A stretch of DNA of 64,000 bases from Streptomyces sp. V1I1 (GTDB taxonomy: Bacteria > Actinomycetota > Actinomycetes > Streptomycetales > Streptomycetaceae): the NCBI RefSeq assembly GCF_030817355.1, contig NZ_JAUSZH010000001.1, forward strand, positions 372,001 to 436,000. The letters are read 5' to 3'. Below are positions 25,049 through 33,945 of this stretch, one piece after another. The position numbers and the translations under genes were made by a program. Under the pieces are notes generated by a model. It searched no databases, was not told the origin of the DNA, and saw only the letters and a list, made by a program, of their open reading frames with translations. Numbering within the stretch: position 1 is the stretch's first letter; each line of letters opens with the position of its first letter.

Positions 25049-26848
25049 TCAGCCGCGAGGGGCGCTGTCACTCGTTGCCGTCGCGCGGGGTGCGTCCGGT
25101 CGGCCCACCGCCGCTGCGGAGGCCGGCTCCTCCGGGGTGCACGTGACCTTGTCGCGAGGCGTGTAGTGGGTCTTGAAGTCTTCGCGCTTGACCTCCCGGC
25201 CCTCCTGCACGAAGACGCGGCCGACAGAGACGTCGAACCCTTCGAGTGGGCTCTGGACTTCGCACGTCGGGCCGCTGCCCGTGCGTGTGCCCGGCGGCTT
25301 GATGTTGGTGCGCGGCCCCTTGGTCGCACGTATCTCGTCGTACTTCTTCGTGCCGAGGAAGCTGATGGTCACCGAGGTGTCGGTGGATTCGGCCTTGATG
25401 TAGAGGGCGTGACCAGAATCGTTGGTCCAGCGCAGGTCGAGGGTGCCCCACGCGACCGTGGCTTCGCGGCCTTCGGGGTAGCGCTCGATGTAGAAGGAGT
25501 GGGCGCCGTACTCCACCGGCTTGACGCCCGCGAAGAACATGGCGTTGAACATGGTGGTGGCGACTGCAGAGACGCCGCCTCCGGGCGACTTCACGTACTG
25601 ACCATTGTTGATCATGATGCCGTCGACGAAGCCGTTGTCCTTCGTACGCTCACCGACCGTTCGGTTGAAGCTCCATTCCTGTCCGGGCAGGGCAACCGAG
25701 CCGTTGATGAACTCCACCGCGCGCGCGATGTTGGTGCTGCGGTAAGGGGCGGGCGGGAAAGCGACGGTGAATGAGGAGACCTTCTCCTTGATGCCGAGCC
25801 GCTGTGCCGATGCACTCGTGAGCTGCGGCTGGACCACTACGGTGGCGATCTCACCGGTGCGGGCCGCGCCGGAGCCGGTCAGCAGGGGTACCACGGCCTC
25901 GCCGAATGCCTTCGCGGTGACCTGCCGCCCCACGGAGCTTTCCTGGGCCACCACCACGCGGTCGTCGCCGTCGAGCCGGAGCACGGCATCCCGAGGGCCC
26001 TGGGCGGCGTCGCGCACCGGGCGGGAGACAGCGGGGTCGGCGAGCAAACCCTTGGAGTTGAGGGCCGGCACGAGGCGGTTTCGACTGTCGGGCTTCATCG
26101 TCAGATGCCTGCCGAGCGCGGCGGTGCCAATGGATATGCGTTTCTCAGCGAGGGTGAGCGTGACGGGTCCGGACATCGCGGGCTGGGCGAACTCGTTCAT
26201 GGCCCGCTCGGTCTCGTGCGGGCCGATCCGCGGCTGCGTCTGCCTCACCGGCATCACGACGGGGGCGGCATCCGGAGTGCGGAGGTAGCCGTCGCGGATA
26301 GTGTCCAGCGCCTTGTCTGTGATCATGGCGACGCCGGTGACCGGAGCGACGGCCTTCGCTCTCCCCTTCTCGAACGATATCGCCCCATCCCGGACCTGCC
26401 GCTTGCTGGCCGCGGCGATACGGTCGGCTTCCGCCCGGCTCGTCCGCTCGTCCATGCGTATTACCGGCTCGACGTCCCGGCCGCCGGAGGCGAAGAGCCT
26501 GCCGATTGCCGTTACCGGATCGGATCCTGCCCTTGCGGCACGGTCGGCGGTCGCTGCAGTGTCGAGGGACAGCCCGAGCGCGCCGGGATCGGCCTTCTCT
26601 ATGCGGTCACCGATCTTCAACGCGACCGGCGCTGCGAAGACCGGCCCGAGCCTTCGGTCCAGGACCTGCCGGGCCTCCGCTCGGCCCATTCCGCCGATGT
26701 CGACCGCGCGCACCCTTGTGCCCTCTGCGATGTCGTCACCGGCCACCAGCCCGGTGACGTAGAGGCCACCCAACCCGAGCACGACAGCCCCACCTGCGAC
26801 GGACAGAACGATCCGCCAGTTGCCCGTCGCGCTGCGTGCGCGTCCCAT
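25049..26848 (-). CDS. VanW-family protein with peptidoglycan-binding-like N-domains
   Basis: 599 residues. A cytoplasmic basic N-terminus and one membrane helix (IVLSVAGGAVVLGLGGLYVT) anchor it. Residues 40-330 hold repeated beta-rich domains like those of L,D-transpeptidase-associated (YoaR/peptidoglycan-binding_4) proteins: GTRVRAVDIGGMGRAEARQV and DPGALGLSLDTAATADRAAR. The VanW domain follows: RSTNIARAVEFINGSVALPG, EWSFNRTVGERTKDNGF and SPGGGVSAVATTMFNAMFFA. A Pro/Gly-rich linker and acidic tail close it. It acts at the cell wall; the biochemical activity of VanW is not established. Start ATG 26848 has AGGGAGAG 6 nt before it. The 27532 upstream in-frame start is rejected. Confidence 0.88.
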   Translation of the reverse strand: MGRARSATGNWRIVLSVAGGAVVLGLGGLYVTGLVAGDDIAEGTRVRAVDIGGMGRAEARQVLDRRLGPVFAAPVALKIGDRIEKADPGALGLSLDTAATADRAARAGSDPVTAIGRLFASGGRDVEPVIRMDERTSRAEADRIAAASKRQVRDGAISFEKGRAKAVAPVTGVAMITDKALDTIRDGYLRTPDAAPVVMPVRQTQPRIGPHETERAMNEFAQPAMSGPVTLTLAEKRISIGTAALGRHLTMKPDSRNRLVPALNSKGLLADPAVSRPVRDAAQGPRDAVLRLDGDDRVVVAQESSVGRQVTAKAFGEAVVPLLTGSGAARTGEIATVVVQPQLTSASAQRLGIKEKVSSFTVAFPPAPYRSTNIARAVEFINGSVALPGQEWSFNRTVGERTKDNGFVDGIMINNGQYVKSPGGGVSAVATTMFNAMFFAGVKPVEYGAHSFYIERYPEGREATVAWGTLDLRWTNDSGHALYIKAESTDTSVTISFLGTKKYDEIRATKGPRTNIKPPGTRTGSGPTCEVQSPLEGFDVSVGRVFVQEGREVKREDFKTHYTPRDKVTCTPEEPASAAAVGRPDAPRATATSDSAPRG

Positions 26849-27268
26849 GTCTCTCCCTGTAGCGCCGACCGCCGGAATGGTGCGTTTGGCCAGCCAGAGC
26901 AGACCTGCACGAGTGAATTCGCACAGAATAATCCAGAAAATAGGAGAAATCGGAGAAATGTAATTTCCGTCACGATAGAGAAGCTTTCCTGGATGCCTGA
27001 TGCCTGGAGCGCCTTGGGAATCGCACCCGCCTCGAGCGCCGCACCGTGCAGGTTCTCGGCAATGCGATGCCGGGCTTCGGCAAGCGGATGGCGTTGACGG
27101 AATCCGCCGCGCATGACGTACACAACCGCTGTCAACGACGAGGCCGACGGCGGCCAGGTCAACGCCGACCGCGCCGTGCGGTACCACCGTCAAGGCGGAA
27201 ACGATGTCATCGGCCTCCGCGGCTGTCGCAGGCTGGTGCGGTGTCGCACAGACTGCGCTCCCGCCTGA
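26849..27268. other. Promoter region of the VanW gene and decayed DNA
   Basis: An AT-rich patch at about 26922-26990 (AATAATCCAGAAAATAGGAG, GAAATGTAATTTCCG) stands out from the GC-rich surroundings and contains a GAAATnnAATTTC-like dyad, a plausible promoter/operator. Left of 27110 a minus-strand frame reads HPLAEARHRIAENLHGAALE, a possible relic without a recognised family. Confidence 0.4.
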
Positions 27269-27520
27269 TCTCCGGCGCCGGGTGGCGTGCTCGCGTTCTC
27301 GCAGCGCCCGCCGGTAGAGGGCTGCTACGGCTGCCAGGCCTCGTACATCGACCCGTCCGAGGACGAGGACCAGCTCGCGGTGAAGCGGTGGGACTACGAG
27401 CCCTACCGGTGGATGGAGATCCTGGCCGGGCACGGATTCGCCGCAGCGACCGCCCGCGTGCTGCCGGCCCCGGCCGGACCGCGGAAGGGCGGCACCCTCC
27501 TCGTCCACGCCCACGGGTAG
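27269..27520 (+). pseudogene. C-terminal fragment of a class I SAM-dependent methyltransferase
   Basis: The open frame reads APGGVLAFSQRPPVEGCYGC, QASYIDPSEDEDQLAVKRWD, YEPYRWMEILAGHGFAAATA and ends RKGGTLLVHAHG. LxPGGVLAFS is the post-motif III strand of Rossmann methyltransferases and GFxxxxAxVL...GTLLVxA the final strands. An in-frame TGA sits just upstream at 27260-27262, and the SAM-binding half is absent. Confidence 0.6.
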
Positions 27521-27576
27521 CGGCCGCCCCACCGCCGCCTCGGTCTGTCTACGTCCCCCGTCGCGGACAGAGCGGG

Positions 27577-27909
27577 CTATTCCACGCCGGTGACGGCCAT
27601 CTCACCCAGCAGTGACCAGTCGTCATGCGGGACCTTCACGTTCACGATCCGGGGTGTCTCGGCCAGGTGGGGTGGCAGAGTCCGCTGCGCGGTCTTGAAG
27701 TGCTCGGAGTGCACGTGCGCTGCCCCGGCATCGTCGTCTCGGAAGGCCTCGACCAGCACGTACTCCGTGGGGTCCTCAATGCTCCGCGACCAGTCGAACC
27801 ACAGGCAGCCCGGCTCACCGCGCGAGCCGGCGGTGAAGTCGGCGGCGATCTCAGGCCACCGGTCGGCGTACTCAGGGCGAACCTTGAACCTAGCCGTGAT
27901 GAAAATCAT
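27577..27909 (-). CDS. Antibiotic biosynthesis monooxygenase (ABM/YgiN-like)
   Basis: 110 residues, single ABM domain: IFITARFKVRPEYADRWPEI, GSRGEPGCLWFDWSRSIEDP, YVLVEAFRDDDAGAAHVHSE and HFKTAQRTLPPHLAETPRIV. The ferredoxin-like dimeric fold oxidises quinols or aromatic polyketides without cofactor; the conserved His in AHVHSEHF is present. ATG 27909 is chosen because homology begins there and GAGAGGA lies 6 nt upstream; an upstream start at 27957 would add 16 non-homologous residues. It stands alone next to fragments. Confidence 0.85.
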   Translation of the reverse strand: MIFITARFKVRPEYADRWPEIAADFTAGSRGEPGCLWFDWSRSIEDPTEYVLVEAFRDDDAGAAHVHSEHFKTAQRTLPPHLAETPRIVNVKVPHDDWSLLGEMAVTGVE

Positions 27910-28007
27910 CGGATTCCTCTCGCTGGACTGTCCACACACTGCGCGTGCCACCTGCATGAGGTTGAACCTCGGGAGTGGGCACCGGGTTTCATGCGACGCG
28001 TGACAGA

Positions 28008-28110
28008 TTACGTGATGTGATCATCCACCGTTCGAACTCGACCCGGGGTGAGGTAGCCGATCGCCGGAGTGGCGTCGCCGCTGGTTGCAGTAGGCCGGCC
28101 AGCGGGCAAG
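28008..28110 (-). pseudogene. IS3-type transposase C-terminal remnant
   Basis: The minus strand reads AYCNQRRRHS in one frame and, after a one-base change, IGYLTPGRVRTVDDHIT to TAA. YNxxRxHSxxGYxxP is the terminal motif of IS3-family (rve) transposases. The catalytic domain is missing. Confidence 0.5.
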
Positions 28111-28329
28111 CCGGGCCGCTGCACGCGGCACCGGCGCTGGCTCCTGGCAGTTCCCCGGAGCCCTGAGCTTGTCTTTTGAGGTCTGAGTTGGTTGCGTTCG
28201 GCGATGTTCTCGGGGCGTTTCACGGTTTTGCCCACGCCGTGGCGGGTGGCGACCACTGGTTCTTCGAGCCGAGTGGCCGTCCCGGACCGGGCCGTGAGGG
28301 TTTAGGTGCACGGGCCGGACAGGCCAGGT
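28111..28329. other. Intergenic, nothing supported
   Basis: Sequence between two transposase fragments. No ORF, hairpin or repeat of note was found. Confidence 0.25.
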
Positions 28330-28449
28330 GTGGGCGGAGGTCCCTGCCTGCGGATTTCCCGCCCTGGCGGACCGTTTGGGGCTTCATGGCCCGGTGGGCC
28401 GCCGCCGGGATCATCGGACAGATCCGCGACCAGCTGGGCCACTGGTCGC
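28330..28449 (+). pseudogene. IS5-type transposase N-terminal fragment
   Basis: The frame reads CGRRSLPADFPPWRTVWGF and MARWAAAGIIGQIRDQLGHW, matching the N-terminal domain of IS5-type (DUF4096) transposases where GCxWRxLPxDFPPWxTVY and FxRW are conserved. About 40 codons survive. Different subgroup from the element at 1344. Confidence 0.6.
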
Positions 28450-28582
28450 CTGGGGCTGCAGGCACGTGCGGGCGGACGACCGGACCGGGCCGGTGGACAC
28501 GGACTGCTGCGCCACGAGTTGATCGGTCGAGCCGGCAGCCTCTCGCCTCGTCGGTGGGGAACGGTCACCGCGCTGTAGTCCG

Positions 28583-29182
28583 CTACCCCAACCACATCGG
28601 GATGATCGAGGCGATCAGCAGGAGGGCCAGCACGGTGTTCAGCACCCGCCAATGCCGGTTTGTCCGCAGCATCCGGGCGAGCAGCAGCCCGGCGGCGCAC
28701 CACAGCGTCAGCGATACAGCGGCCGCGAAACCGAACACCGTCCCGAGCAACGCCGCGAGGTGGAACGGTCCGCCTGCCACGGCAGTAAAGGATGCAGCCG
28801 CGCCGAGGGTCATGGTCCAGCCTTTGGGATTCAGCCAGAGCAGGCCCATGCCGCCGATGAGGCTCGTCGGTGCAGGCACGTTCGTTGGCGGACTCGGCGG
28901 TCCGCTCCTGCCGATCCTCCAGGCCAGTCGCATCAGATAGGCCGATCCGGTCAAGGTCACGATCAGCTGTAGCGACGGTATTGCGAGGAGGAGACCTGCG
29001 AGTCCGGCGGCCGCCGCGGCCGCCAGCGTCGCGAGGCCGATGGCGATGCCTGCGATGAGCGGCACGGAGCGGCGAAAGCCGAAATGCGCTCCGGACGCCG
29101 TCACCAGTGTCGTGGCACCGCCGGGGGTTATCGTCGCCACCACCGCGAACAGCAGAGGCGATACGAACGCATCGTTGGTCAT
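28583..29182 (-). CDS. LysE-family amino acid exporter
   Basis: 199 residues, six predicted membrane helices. The N-terminus TNDAFVSPLLFAVVATITPG carries the LysE signature TPGGATTLVTASGAHFGFRR, followed by GIAIGLATLAAAAAAGLAGL. The middle has WLNPKGWTMTLGAA, the second signature (NPK). It exports amino acids or derivatives. It starts 6 bp after the end of the dehydratase gene and is very probably in one operon with it. The pairing suggests export or relief of a hydroxy-amino acid that the dehydratase breaks down. Confidence 0.88.
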   Translation of the reverse strand: MTNDAFVSPLLFAVVATITPGGATTLVTASGAHFGFRRSVPLIAGIAIGLATLAAAAAAGLAGLLLAIPSLQLIVTLTGSAYLMRLAWRIGRSGPPSPPTNVPAPTSLIGGMGLLWLNPKGWTMTLGAAASFTAVAGGPFHLAALLGTVFGFAAAVSLTLWCAAGLLLARMLRTNRHWRVLNTVLALLLIASIIPMWLG

Positions 29183-29188
29183 CGTGGA

Positions 29189-30181
29189 TCAGTCCTGAAC
29201 ATGGCCGGCCACCGCGTCCGCGGCGCGGTCGGCCAGTGCGGCAATCTCGGCAGCAGAGGCGTTGCCTCCGGTGCACACCACGGCGATGCGTTGTCCGACA
29301 AAGCCGTCCGGGTCGGCCAGTACGGCTGCCAGCGCGGCTGCGCCGGCGGCTTCGGCAAGGGTGTGCGCGTGACTGGCCAGCAGCCGCTGTGCTTCGAAGA
29401 TCTGCGTGTCGGAGACCAGGCGAAAGTCGGCGAGGCCTGCACGCATGAGCTGCTGTGGCAGCGTGAACCCGCGTCCCGTGGCCAGGCCCTCGACGGCGGT
29501 CCGATCGGGACGCCGTACGCAGGCACCGGCCCGCCACGAATCATGTGCCGCGGGCGCGGCGGACGACTGCACCGCGACGACCCGGCAGTCCGGCGCGAGC
29601 TTCGCGGCGACAAGGCAGGCCGCGGCGGCCCCGGTGCCGCTGCCGACGGGTACGACCACGGCGTCGAGGTCGGGCCGAGCCTCGAAGATCTCCAGATATG
29701 CCGTGCCGACGCCGGCCAGCAGGGCCGGGGTGTCGGCGGGGCTCACCAGATGCCGGTCGTCGTCAGCCGCCAGCTGCTCGGCACGCTCCTGTGCCGCGGC
29801 CATGTCCGCGCCGTGCAGAACCGCCGTGGCACCGAGCGCGCGTACGGCACGCACCTTCTCCATACTGGCTGTTGCCGGCATCACCACCGTGCAGGGGGCG
29901 CCGAACTCGGCGCAGGCATGGGCCAGCGACTGCGCATGGTTGCCTGTGGAATAGGTGACCAGTCCGCGGGCTCGCTGCGCCGGAGCCATGGTGGCGAGCA
30001 GCGTGAGCCCGCCGCGCACCTTGAAGGCCCCAACCGGTTGCACATTCTCATGCTTGACATAGACGGTTGCGCCGGTCACTGCATCGAGCGCCGGGTAAGA
30101 CCACATCGGCGTGACGGGTAGGTGCCCGGCCAGGAGGTCTCGTGCAGCCAGGACGTCGGCATAGGTGAGTTCGTGTTCCAT
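29189..30181 (-). CDS. PLP-dependent threonine/serine dehydratase
   Basis: 330 residues of fold type II. The PLP lysine sits in VQPVGAFKVRGG, the substrate-carboxylate loop in YSTGNHAQSLAHACAEFGAP, and the phosphate-binding Gly loop in VPVGSGTGAAAACL; CTGGNAS near the end fits the Ser that contacts the PLP ring nitrogen. It would convert threonine or serine to 2-oxobutyrate or pyruvate plus ammonia. It has no C-terminal ACT domain, so it is the catabolic type. Start ATG 30181 begins at family homology; an in-frame ATG at 30223 would add 14 residues. Divergent from a LysR gene, cotranscribed with LysE. Confidence 0.87.
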   Translation of the reverse strand: MEHELTYADVLAARDLLAGHLPVTPMWSYPALDAVTGATVYVKHENVQPVGAFKVRGGLTLLATMAPAQRARGLVTYSTGNHAQSLAHACAEFGAPCTVVMPATASMEKVRAVRALGATAVLHGADMAAAQERAEQLAADDDRHLVSPADTPALLAGVGTAYLEIFEARPDLDAVVVPVGSGTGAAAACLVAAKLAPDCRVVAVQSSAAPAAHDSWRAGACVRRPDRTAVEGLATGRGFTLPQQLMRAGLADFRLVSDTQIFEAQRLLASHAHTLAEAAGAAALAAVLADPDGFVGQRIAVVCTGGNASAAEIAALADRAADAVAGHVQD

Positions 30182-30238
30182 GCTGCCATCGTGGGCCCGA
30201 CCATCCCATAGGTCCAATGCCATTGTTCATGTAGACTC

Positions 30239-30253
30239 ATCAATAAGATTGAT
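30239..30253. promoter_or_regulatory. LysR-type operator candidate (perfect dyad)
   Basis: ATCAATAAGATTGAT is a perfect 6-bp inverted repeat with a 3-nt centre and fits the T-N11-A rule of LysR sites. It lies between the divergent dehydratase and LysR genes, 13 bp before the LysR ATG. Confidence 0.6.
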
Positions 30254-30265
30254 AGGTTGGATGCC

Positions 30266-31153
30266 ATGCTCGACGTGACCCGCCTGCGGGTGCTTGCCGC
30301 GGTCGCCAAACACGGTTCGGTTACTGCCGCGGCCCGGGCACTGAGTTATGCACAACCATCGATCAGCCACCACCTGGCCCGGTTGGAGACCGAGACCGGC
30401 AGCAAGCTCGTGCAGCGGGTGGGCCGCGGCATTCGCCTGACCGACGCGGGCCGGATGCTGGCCGAGCGCGCCGAGGAGATCCTGGGCCGCCTCGACGCGG
30501 CAGAGGCCGAACTTGCCGCGCACACAGGGCTGCGTGCAGGCCGGGTCCGCCTGGCCGCGTTCCCCTCCGCCCTGGGTACGTTCGTCCCGCGGGCCGCGGC
30601 CGCGTTCACCGCCGCCCACCCTGATGTCGAGTTGCGCTTCACCGAGGCCGAACCGCCCGATGCGGCACGGCTGCTGCGATCGGGCGAGGTCGATGTGGCG
30701 CTGCTGTTCACCTACCCAGACACATCACCGGCCGACGACGGGCTACGCCGAACGCCGCTGCTCACCGAGTCGATCTACCTCGTGACCCCGACCAGCCTGC
30801 CCGGCGACACTCTCGCCGACCACGCCATGCGTCGGTGGATCACGGGGTGCGAGCGATGCCGGAAGCACCTGGTGCGATCCTGCGCCGCCGCCGGTTTCAC
30901 GCCTGACATCGCCTTCACCACCGACGACTACGTCGCAGTACAGGCACTCGTCGCGGCCGGGCTGGGCGTCACCACACTGCCGGCCCTGGCCCTGGCCGCC
31001 CAACGCAACGCCTCAGTAAGGCTGGTACGCCTACCCGATCAGGAACGGTTGATCAACGCTGCGGTGCACGGAGAAGCGCCCGACCCACCAGCGACTGTGG
31101 CGCTGCTGGAACACCTCACGCAGGCCGCAGCGACGACATTGCCTCCGCATTGA
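30266..31153 (+). CDS. LysR-family transcriptional regulator
   Basis: 295 residues. The N-terminal winged HTH reads LDVTRLRVLAAVAKHGSVTA and AARALSYAQPSISHHLARLE, TGSKLVQRVGRGIRLTDAGR, followed by the dimerisation helix. The periplasmic-binding-like sensor domain starts around GRVRLAAFPSALGTFVPRAA and includes VDVALLFTYPD and the two-lobe hinge. ATG 30266 is preferred over TTG 30257 because AGGTTGG lies 5 nt before it. It is divergent from the dehydratase-LysE operon and probably activates it in response to an amino acid. A terminator follows at 31253. Confidence 0.9.
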   Translation: MLDVTRLRVLAAVAKHGSVTAAARALSYAQPSISHHLARLETETGSKLVQRVGRGIRLTDAGRMLAERAEEILGRLDAAEAELAAHTGLRAGRVRLAAFPSALGTFVPRAAAAFTAAHPDVELRFTEAEPPDAARLLRSGEVDVALLFTYPDTSPADDGLRRTPLLTESIYLVTPTSLPGDTLADHAMRRWITGCERCRKHLVRSCAAAGFTPDIAFTTDDYVAVQALVAAGLGVTTLPALALAAQRNASVRLVRLPDQERLINAAVHGEAPDPPATVALLEHLTQAAATTLPPH

Positions 31154-31252
31154 GTCCTCCCCGTGCCGGTCCGGGATGAGGCCGTGCACATTAATCCGTG
31201 CGCAGCAGCGCACGTCAACCTGTACGCCGACAGCCACATCCGTGGCGCTCCC

Positions 31253-31287
31253 CTCGACGGTTCCGGCGGATCCGCCGGACCGTCGAG
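31253..31287 (+). terminator. Hairpin terminator downstream of the LysR gene
   Basis: CTCGACGGTTCCGGCGGA pairs with TCCGCCGGACCGTCGAG with a single bulge and almost no loop. It lies 100 bp past the LysR stop and may also serve the convergent gene ending at 31399. Confidence 0.7.
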
Positions 31288-31398
31288 TGGCTGACCTGCG
31301 CTGACTGACAGCCGAGGTTCAAAAACACCTACTGAAGACGCCAGTCGAGGTCAGACCAGCGAAAACGTCACCCGAGCCGGCGGGGAAGTAGCGGAGTC

Positions 31399-32508
31399 CT
31401 ACTTGGTTCGCAACATGAGGGCGAGGCGCGTGTTGTCGCCGTAGACGCCCGTCTCGTCACCGCGGACGCCGTACCACTGCTGGAATCTGGCCACGGCCGA
31501 TCGGACCTCCTTGTCGTAGCGACCATCGATGGCGCCGCCGTCGTACATGTTCGGGACCTGGAGCAGACGGACCTGCAACTCGTATACCCCATGCCCGCTG
31601 TCGCCCTGGCGCAGCACACCCGTGCCCGGAATCTCGGGGAGGCTGGGTGCGGGGTTGTCGGGCAGCGGCGGCCGGTCAAGTTGCTCGGAGGGCGCGGACG
31701 GGACCGCCGGTGCGGGGTTGTCGCTGCCCAGCAGCGAAGAGGCGAGGATCAGTCCGCTCACAGCGCCCAGTCCGAAGACTCCGGCGACACGAGTGTCCCG
31801 CCGGTTGGTGAAGCGCCGCCATCCTCGGCTTCTGTTCCTCGCGTGCGCGCGGACGGGTGGCGGTGGCGACTCCGAGGACGGGGCGAGGAGTTGGTCCGAG
31901 GGCGGGGCCGGGCGCCCGGGGGTAGCCGACGCTCTGGTGTACGGGCGCGGACCGGTCCGGCCGCGCGCGCCCTCCTGCGGGGGAGGGAAGGTCAGCGGCG
32001 GTGCGGCGTACGTCGGGCCTGCGCCACTGGCCATCGGCGGCTTTCCCACCGGCGGTGGCGTTCCCAATGACGGGGGCGGAACAGGCTCCAGATGCGTGGC
32101 GCGCAACCACAGCGGCTCCACCACGACATCCTCCGGAGCGTCGACCTGCCGTACGCCACCGGTCCGCAGCGGCTCCACCACATACGGCTCGACGGCGTGC
32201 GGAGGATCCGGATCCAGGCGCTCGGGCCCAGGCCCCACCGGCTGTGTCCGTCGGGATGGGGGCGGAGCCGGGGGCGAGGACAGGGAGGGGGTCGGATGAG
32301 TGAAGCCTGCGTCCCTGGCCGCTTCGCTGGGCTGTTGCCAGGACGGCGGCGGGGACTCGGGCCGGCCCTGCTGCTCGTCGACCGCGTAGAGGTCGGCGCG
32401 TGCGGCGTCCAAGGCGTCCAGCACGGCCTGGAAGGAGTCCCGTATCTCTTGCGCGAGATCAGGACCTGGACTGTGAGCTCGCTGAGGTTCGGTGTCGTTG
32501 GATCCCAC
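31399..32508 (-). CDS. Membrane-anchored peptidoglycan-binding protein
   Basis: 369 residues. The cytoplasmic N-terminus has a short coiled helix (DLAQEIRDSFQAVLDALDAA) and a long Pro-rich disordered stretch (residues about 50-225). One membrane helix (VAGVFGLGAVSGLILASSLL, about residue 240) leads to an outer Pro-rich linker and a C-terminal peptidoglycan-binding domain: GVLRQGDSGHGVYELQVRLL, DGRYDKEVRSAVARFQQWYG and ETGVYGDNTRLALML. It tethers the membrane to the wall and may be cytoskeleton- or division-linked. Start GTG 32508 with GAGGAGG 10 nt upstream. Confidence 0.85.
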   Translation of the reverse strand: MGSNDTEPQRAHSPGPDLAQEIRDSFQAVLDALDAARADLYAVDEQQGRPESPPPSWQQPSEAARDAGFTHPTPSLSSPPAPPPSRRTQPVGPGPERLDPDPPHAVEPYVVEPLRTGGVRQVDAPEDVVVEPLWLRATHLEPVPPPSLGTPPPVGKPPMASGAGPTYAAPPLTFPPPQEGARGRTGPRPYTRASATPGRPAPPSDQLLAPSSESPPPPVRAHARNRSRGWRRFTNRRDTRVAGVFGLGAVSGLILASSLLGSDNPAPAVPSAPSEQLDRPPLPDNPAPSLPEIPGTGVLRQGDSGHGVYELQVRLLQVPNMYDGGAIDGRYDKEVRSAVARFQQWYGVRGDETGVYGDNTRLALMLRTK

Positions 32509-32982
32509 CGGCAGTCCTCCTCAACCAACGTCCATGGAATGTCTTGTCGCGGACAGGCCAGGGATGTCTTTCATGGGCGGATACGCATCAAAACGTCGGA
32601 TGGTGGTCACGGGTGGGTCTGTGACGGAGAGCCGGGCGGCACGGGTCGGGCTTCGCTGTTCCGTTGTGAGGCGATACGCAGCCCGTGCGGCCTTGTCTCA
32701 ATCTGCCTTCCGGAATGTGGCCCACATCTCGTCGATTCCTCGAGGAGTTGACGCCTGCGGCAGCCCGCCGAGCGCCGACTCGGACGTGTACACACGGTCG
32801 AGGGTCCGCCGGAGCGGCGGGACGTCCGCGTGGACTGGTAAGAGCGTGTTCTACATGGCGAGTTGATCCTTGGGCCTGCCATGGGGAGTGGGCGGTGGGG
32901 AGCCGGACAAGCTCTCGGCCACGCTCAAGGCCGCCTGCGAAGTCCAGAACATCGCCCGCATTATGGTGGAAGTTGGGCGTGG
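32509..32982. other. Intergenic and decayed DNA
   Basis: Contains the promoter of the 32508 gene. No ORF with real codon bias is seen. The region just before 32983 could hold the lost N-terminus of the membrane protein but is not readable in its frame. Confidence 0.3.
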
Positions 32983-33692
32983 ATGCTCTTCCTCGGATTC
33001 GGCTTCGCCGAATCCGTTCTGCAGAGCCTGCATCTGATGACCTTCCCGGTCCTCGTGGGTGCCGTCGTGCTGCTCATCGCCGTCGCCATCAGCGGACGCC
33101 GGCCGCGGCAAGCACTCCCCGGCGGCGTGGTGCACGGCGCTTCGCTCGGCACCTCGGCGCTGGCTCGCTACTACCTGGTCGTCGTGGTAGCCGGCCTGAT
33201 CCTGCTCGTCCTGTGGTGGGTATGGCAACTGCTTCTGCCGTACCGCTGCCTCGGTCCACTCCTCATCGGCCTCGGCCTGCTGCTGGGAGAGGCGCGCCAG
33301 ATCGACGTCGATCACACTCCGAGGGGCCTGCGGGACACAGCTGTACCGATCTTCGCCGCCGAAGTGTTCCTGCTCTGGACCGTTACCCTGGCCGCCGGCC
33401 AGCTCGGCGAGCGGCACGCCAGGAACGCCGCACGTGACGTGGTCCAGCGCACCGGCCTCGTCGTCTTCAGCGCCGAACGGCTCGGCCTGACCTCCCGGTC
33501 ACCGACCTCTACTTTGAAGACCTCGGCGAGAGTGTCCACCTTCGGTACCTGTACACGGGCCTGCGGCTCATCGCGGCGCGCGACGGGCGCTACTACGCCG
33601 TGCCCATCGGCTGGAGCGCGAGGACCGACCATGTCTACGTCCTCCGGGAAGCCGACGGCATGCGCATCGAATTGACGCCCGGCGTGCAGTAG
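32983..33692 (+). pseudogene. Membrane protein gene, frameshifted
   Basis: From ATG 32983 the frame gives several membrane helices: LMTFPVLVGAVVLLIAVAIS, YYLVVVVAGLILLVLWWVWQ, CLGPLLIGLGLLLGEARQID. A cytoplasmic part follows (QTGLVVFSAERLGL-like). At about 33490 the sensible reading moves to another frame: LPVTDLYFEDLGESVHLRYL, YTGLRLIAARDGRYYAVPIG and ending MRIELTPGVQ at TAG 33690-33692. The whole would be about 235 residues, four helices plus a soluble beta domain. Family unrecognised. The start may also be degraded. Confidence 0.6.
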
Positions 33693-33840
33693 CCTCACAG
33701 GCTGCGCGTGGGGGTCAAATCGCTGCGTCAGCAGGTCGGTTGAGAGAGACGTGATACAGGCGGGGTGGGCGCGGCCCAGCGAAACTGCGCAACGCCCAAC
33801 CAACCTGCGCATCACCCGCAACCAGCGACATCACCGCAGG

Positions 33841-33945
33841 TCAGAGAGGCGTCGCGGTGCCGGGACACCACTCGCCACAGGCGGTCAGGCCGACGGTGGC
33901 GGTCACGCACAGTGCCGTCATGGCCAGAATCTTGCGGTTGGTCAC
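33841..33945 (-). CDS. Minimal lipoprotein-like peptide, 34 residues
   Basis: GTG 33945 is preceded by AAGGAAG at about 10 nt and encodes TNRKILAMTALCVTATVGLT, then ACGEWCPGTATPL and TGA. The basic n-region, hydrophobic core and LTAC lipobox make a good type II signal peptide. The mature part would be a 12-residue lipopeptide with a second Cys. It could be a genuine mini-lipoprotein, a pheromone-like peptide, or the surviving 5' end of a truncated lipoprotein gene. Confidence 0.5.
   Translation of the reverse strand: MTNRKILAMTALCVTATVGLTACGEWCPGTATPL

Noticed and set aside
24509..25774. Open 421-codon plus-strand frame
   Set aside because: The second half is antisense to the VanW gene and the first half changes character without a start signal.
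33700..33840. Possible tRNA or small RNA in the gap
   Set aside because: No cloverleaf arms or TTCGA loop could be found by eye.
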